Below, piece by piece: positions 9,754 to 19,075 of a stretch of DNA of 64,000 bases (position 1 is its first letter; every line of letters begins with the position of its first letter). The notes beneath the pieces were generated by a model that had not been told where the DNA came from, ran no database searches, and worked only from the letters and a program-made list of their open reading frames with translations. The DNA lies in NCBI GenBank assembly GCA_946902875.1, contig OX336351.1:4709761-4773760 (forward strand). The letters run 5' to 3'. A program made the translations under genes and the position numbers. This DNA is from Nematopogon swammerdamellus. Taxonomy: Eukaryota; Arthropoda; Insecta; Lepidoptera; Adelidae.

Positions 9754-9908
9754 GTTACTCCGTCAGCTCAGCCCAGGAGACGGTAGACGCCTACTACCCG
9801 TCGCCAGTAGTTCCTCAGTTCGAGTCCCGACAGCTCACCGAAGTTCTCGCTGTGAAGGGCCAGCCTGTTCTGATGCCGTGCACCGTATACAACCTGGCTG
9901 ATAAGCTC
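9754..9908 (+). CDS. Internal exon of a Dpr-family immunoglobulin-domain gene
   Basis: A 155-bp exon with a polypyrimidine/acceptor site (TTTATGTTACAG, ending 9753) and donor GTGAGT at 9909. Entered in phase 1 (two bases complete a split codon), it gives 51 codons with no stop and ends on a codon boundary. The peptide runs YSVSSAQETVDAYY..., then QLTEVLAVKGQPVLMPC, then TVYNLADKL. The last part matches the first strands of a V-type Ig domain: the VKG turn, the first cysteine (residue 42), and C-x-V-x-NL-x-DK. In Dpr (defective proboscis extension response) proteins this continues VSWIRxRD. Dpr proteins are neuronal cell-surface receptors that pair with DIP proteins in synaptic target choice. 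The next exon is not in this window, so the following intron exceeds 54 kb or the exon is missing here. Which dpr paralogue it is cannot be told; DIP or another IgSF gene is possible but fits less well. Confidence 0.8.
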
Positions 9909-9914
9909 GTGAGT
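9909..9914 (+). promoter_or_regulatory. Splice donor of the Dpr exon
   Basis: GTGAGT, a near-consensus U1 site, placed where dpr genes would need to continue with VSW from the next exon. Confidence 0.75.
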
Positions 9915-9934
9915 TACCTATTATACTTCTCCTA

Positions 9935-10062
9935 CATACATTACACGCTGCTGTATCCCGAAAATCGGGGTAAGCAGAGTAATGGGTGTTGTGCTGCAAG
10001 AACTCTGGTTAATTACAACACAACAGCGACCGCCGCGTTTAGCAAAGTATTCGGACAAGAAA
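9935..10062 (-). mobile_element. SINE Y, 3' fragment
   Basis: Minus-strand Y tail, CCCCGATTTTCGGG-like motif and hairpin (GGTGTTGTGCTGCAAG ... ACAACACAACAGCG), cut after TAGCAAAGTATTCGG. Starts about 27 bp after the Dpr exon's donor. Confidence 0.7.
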
Positions 10063-10282
10063 GGCGTATATATTTTTTCTCTTTTCCTCTTATTTGTTTT
10101 ATTAAGAAGATAAACAGCGACAGACAATAAGAAAATACTGTTTATAATAATATGAAAGCTTACATATAATACCAATTAGGGCTGGTACAGCATGGTGAGG
10201 GTAGCTTTTAAAAAAAGGGCTTTGATTAACTTCGCTCGACAGAAAAAACGCATGAAAAATACCTCTTAATTTACCTACATAT
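10063..10282. other. Unassigned AT-rich spacer
   Basis: Nothing recognised; T-rich at 10070-10100. Confidence 0.4.
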
Positions 10283-10565
10283 CCGTGATATCAGCCCATA
10301 GCACCGGGTGAACTAGGTGCCATGTCAGTGCTTCCCTTCAGTTCATGTTGGCCACACTGAACACTAACTATTTACATAGCCGTTTCGAACGATGTTTCAT
10401 TCAGTACCACCCAACCCAGGCGGGATAAACCAAAGATTAAGGGATAAACCCTACCACCTGAAAAGTTAAGAATGGAAGGGAGGGACCTACAGTTTTATCA
10501 GTCAGAACTAGGTGCCATATTTGCTTCACTTTTTCATGCCGGCTACACTGATATCTCCGGACCTT
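10283..10565 (-). mobile_element. SINE X, body only, diverged
   Basis: GTCAGCCCATAGCACCGGGTG, GGCGGGATAAACC and CCTACCACCTG match the X body in minus orientation to 10500. A second diverged piece (CTAGGTGCCATATTTGC ... ATGCCGGCTACACTGA) follows to 10565. The head is absent and a 14-bp internal duplication is visible (GGGATAAACC twice). Confidence 0.7.
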
Positions 10566-10934
10566 ACTTACTAAACGATTGTCACAGACTCGCAGTGAAA
10601 AAGAATTCTCGAACAAGTGACCATGCGCTTTTAAATCCGTTAATAAACAACGCACTGCAATTCAACACATACCATTAGTCACCGGAAGCGTGTGGGGTGT
10701 GGAAAGGGGTATGTAAAGGGTGTAGAAGGGTAGGAGAATGGGTGGGAAAACTACATACGTGGGGGAGACGTGGGCTGGGCGATGCCAACTTTTCGCATAC
10801 ATCTTTCGTTCGCTCGGACCTTTCGCAAATTTAAACGAAATCGTAACTTTCGGGGCCCGCTTCTGCGAGACTCGCTTTGGCGTTGTGATCGATAGTGTAT
10901 GAAATAATTGAAGCCGGTGCGGTAAACGAAACAA
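10566..10934. other. Unassigned spacer
   Basis: A G-rich purine stretch (10690-10770) and no recognised repeat. Overlapping minus-strand ORFs of 81-116 codons here have no recognisable domain and are treated as chance. Confidence 0.4.
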
Positions 10935-11030
10935 CAAACGTCTGTGAAAATAGTTCGTGTTTTCCCGATATAACAGTGTAGACGGCACGACAAAGTGAAA
11001 CCAATATGGCACTTAGTTCTGACAGAAACG
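10935..11030 (+). mobile_element. Old SINE X fragment
   Basis: AATAGTTCGTGTTTTCCCG, CAGTGTAGACGGCACGAC, ATATGGCACTTAGTTC line up with the X body at lower identity. Confidence 0.45.
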
Positions 11031-11130
11031 AGGTGCAACATGCTAACGTACTATGATTTTTTCGAAACATACTCAATCGATATCCATAGAGTTGCCACCA
11101 ATATGATCTCTTATGTTATGGGGTTACGAG

Positions 11131-11263
11131 AGCTGCTCGGGCCTCGCCCTCATTGAGTTACCATTTTAGAGGAAGTATCGTTTACGTCAACGCAGCTCGA
11201 CCTTCGGCCTCGCCCTTATTGAGTTATTGTTTTCGAGGAAATATATCGTTTACGTGATTGCAA
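11131..11263 (+). repeat. Repeat V, two 66-bp units
   Basis: Two units with GCAGCTCGACCTTCGGCCTC, a GAGTTA core and ATCGTTTACGT. Related units lie at 16260-16300, 17255-17440 (minus) and 17545-17640. Confidence 0.6.
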
Positions 11264-11311
11264 CTTACGCAACACACTTAATTACTTAGAACTTAATGAA
11301 ATTAGGTGAAC

Positions 11312-11635
11312 AAAAATGGCCAAGTACGAGTCGAACTGGCGTGGAGAGGGTTCCGTGCCATTCCCTTTTCCGTGAGAACTTTAAGACTTTGGATTATCGT
11401 TTAGGATTTTCTGTAAACTATAGGAGAAGCCCTATATTCCAAATTTATTTCTTAATTTCAGAGTCAGTAGCTTCACATACAAGGATCAAATCTACGTCAG
11501 TCAGTCAGTGTGTATGCGTCCACTGCTGGACATAGGCCTCTCCAATGAAGACAATAAGCTATGACAGACGAACAGACACGAGAGTGATCCTGTAAGGGTT
11601 CCGTTTTTCCTCTTTTGAGGCACGTTACCCTAAAA
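11312..11635 (+). mobile_element. Element Z/G-type repeat with an RTE piece inside
   Basis: Left end AAATGGCCAAGTACGAGTCG, right end GATCCTGTAAGGGTTCCG ... CCCTAAAAAACCC. The interior 11496-11544 (GTCCACTGCTGGACATAGGCC, minus) is the 3' end of the RTE-like LINE with its GTCA repeats. Confidence 0.6.
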
Positions 11636-11747
11636 AACCCGACTGTGAAACTAAGGAAACAACAAGTAAAGTTGATCTTAAAGACGCATAAATCTTAAAG
11701 ATCAACTTTCCTTGTTGTTTCCTTAGCTCTTCGTAGTCGGGTTTTAT
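11632..11747. repeat. Long palindrome
   Basis: Arms of about 52 bp (AAACCCGACTGTGAAACTAA ... GTTGATCTTAAAGA against its reverse complement) with few mismatches and an 8-bp spacer. The right arm looks like an inverted copy of the left. Confidence 0.85.
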
Positions 11748-12322
11748 AAAATGTTTATTTAATTATTTTAGTGTTATTAAAAAAAAACATGCAAAAAAAT
11801 ATCGCGCTGTGGCTGTGTCGTGGACATGGCCGTGTGTTTTACGTGAATACGTGTACGTATTCTTTGATCCTTTACCTATCGAGTGGTGTAATTACATGTT
11901 GGATGTAGATGATAGATATGAAGCTACAATAACAAACCGTATCCCCCGATTTTGTTCAGTTTTCTGGATTGGCTCCCACTATGGAAGCAAATTTAAAGAC
12001 GTATTCACGTCAAAAATACTAGCATCACACAAAACAATATTCAACACAGTCTACACTAGCCAAACTACAGGCCAAACGATACAGCCTTCAGCCTCAAGAG
12101 CAGCGCGCACACGAGGGCTTGTTTAATACCTCTCCTATACATTGTATGATTTATAAGTCGTTGGAACTCATCCATCATTTACGTGGGAAAGCGTCGGTGG
12201 CGAGAGCGCGCCACAGAACATGGAAAACGTCGCACACACGCGCTCTGTTCTGTTACAGTTGATTTCACGAGTCGTGAGCACAGATGGACAGTGGACCAAC
12301 ATTGTATTGTTTATTATTTATT
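11748..12322. other. Unassigned; one 105-codon ORF of doubtful meaning
   Basis: 11809-12126 (+) is open for 105 codons (MAVSWTWPCVLREYVYVF...), contains no domain I know, has no splice context and ordinary AT-rich codons. Best treated as non-coding until shown otherwise. Confidence 0.3.
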
Positions 12323-12937
12323 GTATAATATTTCATCCATAGGTAGGTAACCTACGCTTGGACATGTCGAAAATTCCGCCAGTTCTAAATTCAAATGCGA
12401 AGAAGAACTGACAAACAAACTTCGCAAGTCACAATGTTTTGTTAGTACCTTGTAAGTATTATCAGGCCTCACGCACTCTATGTACTTGCGCGCGCTAACT
12501 ACCTACCGCCCGACGGGCCGCCGGCGGTCTTTTTCAGTAGTAATTCGTCTGCCGCGCGAAGTATACATAGACGCTCGCCCACGCAAGTGCGCGCAGCTGC
12601 AAAGCAATAACCACTTTACACTCGATCCTTAAGGTACATTTTCGCACGCAGCGATTGGCGTTGTGAAAGAGTAGGCTATTAAAGCCCGAAGGTAGGAACA
12701 TTTTCTATGGAGTGATTTATCTGTTACGAAGTAACTATTAAGTAATCTGTGGTATTATGTTATAGTAACTTACAAATAATTAACACATACTACCGCTCAC
12801 GAGAGCGGTTAATATTTAATATTTACAGCATAATAAATACTGAATACTGAAGAATCTGACCAGTCTGCCTATTTACATTACCTCTATCTGGTGTAGAGTG
12901 CCATCGTCAATTTGGTACTTAAATATATCAAGTCAAC
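12323..12937 (+). repeat. LINE-3'-UTR-like repeat split by an E element
   Basis: 12323-12462 plus 12752-12937 join into a sequence nearly identical to 54930-55231 (TTTCATCCATAGGTAGGTAA, GCGAAGAAGAACTGACAAAC, TCTGACCAGTCTGCCTATTT). The GAAGAAGAACTGACAAA motif recalls CR1-type 3' UTRs of Lepidoptera. Compared with 54.9 kb this copy carries 289 bp extra plus a duplicated GTATTAT. Confidence 0.8.
12463..12751 (+). mobile_element. Element E, copy 1 (289 bp)
   Basis: CAGGCCTCACGCACTC ... AAGTAATCTGTG, flanked by GTATTAT on both sides (12456-12462 and 12752-12758). The equivalent site at about 55060-55067 lacks it and has GTATTAT once. No coding capacity and no long TIR, only CA...TG ends. Subterminal inverted motifs (CACTCTATGTACTTGCGCG against CGCGAAGTATACATAGACG) can fold. 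Confidence 0.88.
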
Positions 12938-13048
12938 TCAACAACAGTCAGTTAAAGTTTATTACAATGAAATGTAATAAGTCATTATAAAAATCTTAAG
13001 ATACAATGATGTGTGTTTTTTTCTGGTTTTCATTCAGAATGTTAATCA
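12938..13048. other. AT-rich spacer
   Basis: Nothing recognised. Confidence 0.4.
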
Positions 13049-13255
13049 TCAAACACAAAATTTTCGTCTCTCGACTTCCTTTAGCAGACCTTGTCTACCA
13101 AGCTGCAGAATTTGACCGAGATATACGTACTCTTCAACCTGTTCGATCACTTCTCCGTCAATAACGATTTGTCCTCCCGTCATAACCTCGGCCGCCATGA
13201 CCTTGGTTTTGTCCCAGTTCATTTTCAGACCCACCTTCATCGACCCCATCTGACT
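13049..13255 (-). mobile_element. RTE-like LINE, reverse-transcriptase fragment
   Basis: The minus frame reads GLKMNWDKTKVMAAE ... GEVIEQVEEYVYLGQ ... RQGLLKEVERR, the region after the YxDD box in RTE-type reverse transcriptases. Open for 66 codons but truncated on both sides, so a dead remnant. The same segment recurs at 19920-20038. Confidence 0.85.
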
Positions 13256-13445
13256 CAGCAGAAATAAAAAAATTTAAAAATCACACTATCAGGTTTTATA
13301 CTAAGACGCTCGTGCCATTTCCGTGTTGTGTTTATCTTTGTTCTATTGGGCGAGCGCACTCGGAAAAGCTCTAGCGGGGCGGGCGGGTGCGGTCAGCTCA
13401 GACCGCGGCGGGCTTCCTTCCTCGCAGTATTTTATCTTTTAATTT
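13256..13445. other. Unassigned, GC-rich at 13345-13430
   Basis: GGGCGGGCGGGTGCGGTCAG and CAGACCGCGGCGGGC; no homology noticed. Confidence 0.4.
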
Positions 13446-13548
13446 TTTTAGGGTTCCGTATCGGACGGGACGTTATTACGCCGTCCGGTCCGTCCGTCCG
13501 TCCGTCTGTCCTTCCTTTAAGGGTCTGTATCTTTTGAACAGTAATATC
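13446..13548 (-). mobile_element. Element Z end fragment
   Basis: TTAGGGTTCCGTATCGGACG, the CCGTCCGTCCGTC run and GTATCTTTTGAACAGTAATA; stops where LINE M begins. Confidence 0.6.
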
Positions 13549-13860
13549 GTTCGCCTTCGCCAAACCCGCCATACTCTCGCGGAACACCCCTTTTTAGTGG
13601 GCAGAAGAGTACTTCGAACTGCACGATTCTCTAAATCATTTTTGTGCCGCACTGCAAAGGTGTGGAACGGGCTTCCGGCGAACATCTTTCTCCACTCCTA
13701 CAATCCACAGATCTTCAAATTGCGGGTAAATAGCCTCTCCCCTGCGACATTAGTCCACCTCCAAGCCGGACTGGCACCTCCACGGGGGCGAAATTGGCTG
13801 CGCCTGAGGCTTCGACCTCGGGAGAGACAGCTCCTTCGGAAGTCATAAAAAAAAAATAAT
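13549..13860 (+). mobile_element. LINE M (jockey-like), ORF2 C-terminus and tail
   Basis: The frame to the stop at 13848 reads LAEHPFLVGRRVLRTARF, FLCRTAKVWNGLPANIF, RVNSLSPATLVHLQAGLAPP, the C-terminal end of a jockey/CR1-type RT ORF. After GAAGTCATAAAAAAAAAA the copy ends. 5' truncated, as typical of LINEs. The same protein region is at 57342-57700 (minus). Confidence 0.85.
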
Positions 13861-13990
13861 AATAAGAATGTTTTTTTTTCGACGTTTTTTGTTGTTGTTT
13901 TTGCTCTCTTGTAAAAACGGTAATACATGCAAAAGCGAAAAACTTCGTGTGATTATAGTGCAAACTCTAACAAATAAAAAATAAATAACT
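13861..13990. other. Unassigned T-rich spacer
   Basis: TGTGATTATAGTGCAAAC recalls motifs in the 1-kb tandem unit (TGTGATTNTGATGCAAA). Otherwise nothing. Confidence 0.35.
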
Positions 13991-14487
13991 AAAAAAAAAA
14001 CCGGCCAAGTGCGAGTCGAACTCGCGCACCGAGGGTTCCTTATCGCCATGTCATGGTTAGCGCCACTCACGCCATCTATGTCGTGTTATGAAATGCTTCA
14101 TATTTGTTAAAATATGTCATGATTAGTTAAAATGTTTCACAATCTATTCGGTAGATGGCGCGCGCGCATACACTTTTTGGTTTCTTCTATGGGAACCGTC
14201 GGGAATTTTTTACTTTTTCTTATTTTTTATTATTTGTTGTTATATCGGTCATAATAATATAATATTCTGTGAAAATTTCAGCGGGCTACCTATTACGGTT
14301 CAAGAGATACAGCCCTCGGACAGACAGACGGACGGACAGACAGACAGACAGACGGACGGACAGACAGACAGACAGACGGTGTAGGCTTAGTAATAGGCTT
14401 CCGTACGGATACAGAAACCTAAAAACTACCAATTAAGTGATGGGTACGGAACCCTCATGGGTGCGACTCCCACTTGGCCGGTTTTTT
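13991..14487 (+). mobile_element. Element Z, full length with both terminal inverted repeats
   Basis: Left end AAAAACCGGCCAAGTGCGAG; right end CTCCCACTTGGCCGGTTTTTT, its near reverse complement, with similarity extending about 50 bp inward. Inside: GGTAGATGGCGCGCGCG, TTATATCGGTCATAATAAT and a GACAGACAGACGGACGG microsatellite. 497 bp with no ORF. This is the copy that shows Z is bounded by inverted repeats. Confidence 0.8.
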
Positions 14488-15605
14488 ATCTCTTCATTTT
14501 GCTGCAAAAAACTAAGTGCAACGCGCAGACCGCGCCGCGGCCGGGAGGCGGGGCGCGGCGTGAATGGACCAAGTTGAAAAGTCACAGAAAATGCGAGAGT
14601 TCGCCCTTTACTGGTTGGTGGCTTTTGTCTATCTATACATGTTGCTTTACGGATATTTTGTAAATAATAAACTAAACATTAAAGCATAATAAAAAGATTA
14701 TAATAATATTTCATTTAATGGCAAAGTTATTTCTAAAAGTTCCAATAAAACAATTTTTGACATTGGAAATGTCTTTTCGATCGCTTCAGTATAGTCACCG
14801 ATTTTCAGCGAGAGTGCGAATTCGCCCTGGTGTCGTGAGTTTTAAGGCTACCTAAATATTTAGGATGTCAAATGACATGTATCGACGAGGGGTACGAGAT
14901 GGTGAAAAAATAAAATTAAAAAGTTGCAGACTTTCTGGGAAAACCGCAAAAAACTGCTTAAAATATCCGTTTTTAGGGGGTTTAAAAAGGGCACTTTTAA
15001 ACATATTTCTAAATATATATTGTAAACTTTTATATTTTTACATTGTAGATTGACTCAATATCTGGGGATGTTTTTTTGATTGTTTGAAAAAAAGTGAATA
15101 ATTTGGGAGTTATGATTTTTATTTTCCGTTACGAGAGTTACGAGTCGTCTTTATTTTGCAGTGTGAGTAGTTAAAATGGTTTTCGTGTAAGTATGCATGT
15201 TATGCAAGATTTTTTTTTAATAAAACTCATAAAAAATAAACAATATGTCCAAATGCCTATAGGGTCCGGCGCACACGAGCGACTGTTAGTCCCCGGCATT
15301 CTTTCGGTAAATACATTATTTTCGCTGTAAAGCTTTGTAAATAATATTTAATATCGTGCAGCTTGATATTGAAATATTATTTTCATCTTACCGGGCCCGG
15401 CCGCTGCGATCGGATATTTAGAAAATATTTTTATGTTTGCTCAAAGTCACCTTGTTGAATTTAATTTTATTTTATCTGTTCAAATTTTAGGACTGGGCAA
15501 CGACCTTAGATCATAAAAAACGATTTTTTTCGTCTACGGCAACAACATTGATTTGTTGATTTTAATCTGAAACAGTTTTCTTTTTATTTATTTTTTTATT
15601 TTTAT
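14488..15605. other. Mostly unassigned AT-rich sequence with a W repeat
   Basis: 14750-14860 is repeat W (+). 14515-14565 is a GC-rich patch. From 14860 to 15605 I see long T and A runs and no gene or recognised repeat. Confidence 0.4.
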
Positions 15606-15720
15606 AAATAGCCCGCACGGGTGGTTTTTTTTTTATTGAAACTGACACGGTTTAGCCCAAAGGTCGAATAAAAGGTCAGGCACAGCCAATAACACCGTTC
15701 TTGCCATTTTAATACAAAAT
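15606..15720. repeat. Repeat Q
   Basis: CCGCACGGGTGGTTTTTTTT ... AGGTCAGGCACAGCCAATAACACC matches 18205-18300 (GCGCGGGTTTCTT ... AGATCAGACACAGCCAATAA). A TTGAAACTGACACGGTT piece of SINE X (minus) sits in it. Confidence 0.5.
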
Positions 15721-15784
15721 GTTTTAACATTTTAACTATAATAAATATATATATAAATAGTATTCATATACGAATGATAACAAC

Positions 15785-15935
15785 TATTGCATTACTTGGG
15801 TCCTTGAATGCGTGAATAGGTACCTGTCAGGCCGGCATGGTAATCGCAATCCCCGCATACGACCAAATTTCCATGGGCGTCGTTGGACATCTTATGGATG
15901 AGTCGCAACATGTCGCGCTTTCAATAAAAAAAAAA
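15785..15935 (+). mobile_element. LINE J, 3' fragment
   Basis: TTGGGTCCTTGAATGCGTGAA, TACCTGTCAGGCCGGCATGG, ATGGGCGTCGTTGGAC, then GTCGCGCTTTCAATAAAAAA. Same end as 41400-41518. Confidence 0.7.
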
Positions 15936-16197
15936 TATTGCATAATTAAATTGTATGTTTGAATTTTAATTGAGGGAAGAAAATAGGTTTGATGCGATTA
16001 TTTTTCGCAAAATCCCCAACCAATTTATATAGAGTTTGCACAACTGTTATCTGTTATGTTGTAACATTATGCCATCACTAACAGGGACCGAGCAGTAAAG
16101 TAAACTTAAACGAAATTTGAGAATATGTTTCCTTTCATGTGATTTACAGATTTCCAACAATATGATATGTTCGGAGATTATAATATGTTTCGGAGAT
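15936..16197. other. Unassigned spacer
   Basis: AT-rich, no gene. Confidence 0.4.
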
Positions 16198-16241
16198 ACT
16201 TTCTTCGAGAGAGCATAATTTATGCTCTCTCGAAGAAAGTA
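16197..16241. repeat. Perfect 22-bp-arm palindrome
   Basis: TACTTTCTTCGAGAGAGCATAA, one central T, then its exact reverse complement. A second smaller one (AACATGTA ... TACATGTT) follows at 16242-16270. Confidence 0.92.
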
Positions 16242-16259
16242 AACATGTATAATATTATT

Positions 16260-16430
16260 GTACATGTTTATCTGAGCGCAGCTCGACCATCGGCCTCGAA
16301 CACTAAGGCGACAGCGGGTAAACGCTACACCGAAGCGATCGTTTATTATCATATATGCTTTTAAATCCTATTTGCTAGTAAACCGACCTTACCGCGAATT
16401 GCAGCCGCGAGCAAAGCTAGTTAATTATAA
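16260..16430 (+). repeat. Repeat V unit and associated tail
   Basis: GCGCAGCTCGACCATCGGCC is a V unit. 16325-16425 (GCGATCGTTTATTATCATAT, TTGCTAGTAAACCGACC, GCAGCCGCGAGCAAAGCTAG) matches 33328-33418, and its end resembles the CCGCGGGCAAAGCTAGT terminus common in lepidopteran non-autonomous elements. Confidence 0.55.
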
Positions 16431-16776
16431 TTGAAATGTGTGCTCTATTTGTAGCTAAAATGGTGTTTCTACGACTTTTTATTTTTAGGTGTAAAATTTT
16501 AACTCCCTCGTTGTAAAATTGAATAAAATACCCAACTATTGAGCGTTTGATTCACGAATTCAGCTCGTTCGCTCGGCATTTTACATTGAATTTACTATTT
16601 ACGTTTATGTCAGCTGTATGGATTCGATTCCTCTGTACTTCCCGCATAAAATTAACCTGACGACGCCATGGGCCCATTTGTTAAGAGGGATGCTTTAGCA
16701 AATTTCACTAATTAGCAATTAGATACATATTGATTTGAATTTTTCAATATTTAATTTATATTTTGTATTTAGGGTT
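16431..16776. other. Unassigned spacer
   Basis: No gene or repeat identified. Confidence 0.4.
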
Positions 16777-16959
16777 AGCACTGAATGAAACGTCAGCTAT
16801 GTAAAATTAAATAGTTCCGTGTTTTCCGTCCAGTTCAGTGTAGCCGACATGAAACGAAGGGAAGCACTGACATGGCACCTATTTAACCCGGAGTTATGGG
16901 CTGACATCACGAATATTGTAGATGATGTAGCCAACCGTGTCAGTTTCCATAAAAAAAAT
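16777..16959 (+). mobile_element. SINE X, 5'-truncated
   Basis: From GCACTGAATGAAACGTC to TCAGTTTCCATAAAAAAAATAC. The head is missing, and a small internal change removes GGTCGAAACG. Confidence 0.8.
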
Positions 16960-17254
16960 ACAAAAAAAAAATAATCCTGTCATTAATTCGGTTTAAATGG
17001 TCGAGCGTTAAATCGAAAATGGAACTTCGAGTCGCCTTAAACGCGTCGCCTATTGACAGCTCCTGTTGCTAGTATTTACAGTCACCAGCTCATATTTACA
17101 GGACAAACGCCGAAACTCGTCACATGATCCTGTTGCTTGTTAGTGCAGTGTACGCTCTAATTGGAAAGTTCTGGCAAACGGCACGGTTAATTGTAGGTGT
17201 CGATACGCATTTATTGTTGCGTCATTTGTGGAGTATAGGATACTAGCTTTTCGA
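16960..17254. other. Unassigned spacer
   Basis: No gene seen. Confidence 0.4.
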
Positions 17255-17440
17255 GACTTTTTTTCGAGAAGGCCGAAGACCGAGCTGTGTTCAGGTAAAC
17301 GATGTGCTTTCTCGAAGAGAGTAAGTCACTAATTGTGAGACCGAAGGCCGAACTGCGTTCACCTAAACGGCATATTTTTTCGAAGAAAATAAGCCACCAA
17401 GGGCGAGGTCGAACGCCGAGCTTCGTTGAGGTAAACTATT
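17255..17440 (-). repeat. Repeat V, three units inverted
   Basis: GAGGCCGAAGACCGAGCTG, GACCGAAGGCCGAACTGCG, GAGGTCGAACGCCGAGCTTCG, spaced about 70 bp, each followed by TTCAGGTAAAC-like sequence. Two units in the opposite orientation follow at 17545-17640. Confidence 0.6.
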
Positions 17441-17544
17441 ACTATATCAAAGATAATTGCATGGGAAGTGACTAAGAGCAAGTTCACTGTCGCCCGGTTC
17501 GATTACACCCACGAAAAAGGGCCGGCTAGAAATTTCGCAATTAA

Positions 17545-17645
17545 TCTGAACGTAGCTCGGCCTTCGGCCTCGTTATTAGTGAGTTCATTACTTCGTGAAA
17601 GTACATCGTTTATCTGAACGCAGCCAAACTTTGCCGCGAACGGAG
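17545..17645 (+). repeat. Repeat V, two units
   Basis: GAACGTAGCTCGGCCTTCGGCC and GAACGCAGCCAAACTTTGCC with ACATCGTTTATCTG between. Confidence 0.6.
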
Positions 17646-17825
17646 ATATTTTTTTTATTATAGAATGCGAGACATGTGGCGCCGAGCCACCCAAAAGACG
17701 TCTGAAGTACGTGCATACATACATATATTCATACAAACATACACACATACACACACCCTCCCTTACACACATACACATATACACATACATACATAGACAC
17801 AACACACACATACATACACAAACGC
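17646..17825. repeat. LINE 3' scrap and CA/CATA microsatellite
   Basis: 17672-17705 GTGGCGCCGAGCCACCCAAA resembles 56410-56445. 17710-17822 is an imperfect (CATA)n/(CA)n tract. Confidence 0.55.
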
Positions 17826-18050
17826 TGCAAAAATCATAATCAATCAAATCCTTTTGGCTTCGCCGTAGTTGGGTAAAAATACCAGTCAAAGGGGAAAAGG
17901 AAAATCGTGAAGAGCACTCGAAATACCCTTCGTCATCAGCCGAGGGTTGATTTGCTCCATCCGTCGGCAGAGGGCGCGACAAGTGGATAATTTTTGTCCT
18001 TATCGCGTTTGCATTTGGAGTATTTCGATTTGCAAAAATACAAATACTTA
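17826..18050. other. Unassigned; contiguous with LINE K end
   Basis: GGCTTCGCCGTAGTTGGGTAAAAAT is an element-like motif. No gene. Confidence 0.35.
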
Positions 18051-18205
18051 CCTACTTTTTTATGTAAACCAACATGGGTGGCTGTGCCGAGGTAGAAATG
18101 GTGCAGTCGACAGAGCGACCTCTACTCACGAAACCGCGCTGAGTGCGGTGCAATGCCAGCAGATTTGCGGACTATTGCTAGGTTGTCTAGCCTTTTGAAT
18201 TTTTT
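18051..18205 (-). mobile_element. LINE K, 3' end
   Basis: On the minus strand ...GCTAGACAACCTAGCAATAG, CGCAAATCTGCTGGCATTGC, CTCGGCACAGCCACCCATG, TTGGTTTACATAAAAAA. The full context (ORF then this UTR) is seen at 37222-37895. Confidence 0.75.
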
Positions 18206-18310
18206 TTAAAGACAGCCGGCGCGGGTTTCTTTGTCCAATACTTCAACGGAAGATCAGACACAGCCAATAACACCACTCCTCTATGGGCTGTGAGGCGGAC
18301 AAAAATAAAT
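18206..18310. repeat. Repeat Q, second copy
   Basis: GACAGCCGGCGCGGGTTTC ... CAGACACAGCCAATAACACC, as at 15606-15720. Confidence 0.5.
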
Positions 18311-18324
18311 GTATCAACCGACTT

Positions 18325-18705
18325 CAAAAAAATCTGTTAAGTGCGAGTTTTACTCGCGCACGGAGGTTTCCGTATCTATCCGCTATTATCCGTCTATCTT
18401 TTGTCTTTCAACATTGCAATGTATAAAAGCCTGTGGCGCCATCTATTATTCAATAGTGTGACTAGTCGATTTTATTATACGTTTGTTGTATGGGAGCCCC
18501 TCTTAATTTTTAACTTTTTCTAATTTTTCTTATTTGTTGTTATATCCGCCATAGTAGGTAACACATATTCTGTGAAAATTTCAACCGGCTACCTATTACG
18601 GTTCAAGAGTTACAGCCCTCGGACAGACGGACGGACGGACGGACGGACGGACAGACGGCGTAGGCTTAGTAATAGGGTCCCGTACCTGATACGGAACCCT
18701 AAAAA
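18325..18705 (+). mobile_element. Element Z, near full length
   Basis: AAGTGCGAGTTTTACTCGCG, TTGTTGTTATATCCGCCATAG, CTATTACGGTTCAAGAG, a (GGAC)n run at 18620-18655, and GATACGGAACCCTAAAAA. The right TIR tip beyond CCCTAAAAA is absent. Confidence 0.8.
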
Positions 18706-19075
18706 GGAGGTTATTTTTTCTCTCTGTTTTTCAGCTCTGATTTCTAAGAGACAGCTAGTTGCCAAAGACGCTGCGGCATAGTACTTAACACCCTTCCCAC
18801 CCTGGGGGTGAATCCCGGCTGGAAAATTCACCCGTATGTAGGCGAGCCCACCCCTTTAGTCACATGACTAAGCACACGACGCGTAAATGAGAAAAAGTGG
18901 AATAAAATCCCCCGAGATGGCTCCTAGATTGTCCAATCTTGTTTGGTTTTCATATTTATACTATATTGGCCCGCCCTCCGCGCAACCCCTGCGAGAAGGG
19001 GAAGGCTCTTTGGGTGGAAAAGCGATGATATAATTCTGCAATAGGGCGCGGTGGTGTGAAGCTTGCTAAATGTCA
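18706..19075. other. Unassigned spacer
   Basis: GC-richer around 18790-18850 and 18965-19060. No gene or repeat partner noticed in this window. Confidence 0.4.

Noticed and set aside
11809..12126. 105-codon ORF as a gene
   Set aside because: No domain, no splice or promoter context, and typical AT-rich composition; chance length in this base composition.
12463..12751. Element E as an LTR or a Helitron
   Set aside because: A constant 7-bp target duplication excludes Helitrons, which make none, and is longer than the 4-6 bp of LTR elements; the CA...TG ends are also the reverse of LTR TG...CA.
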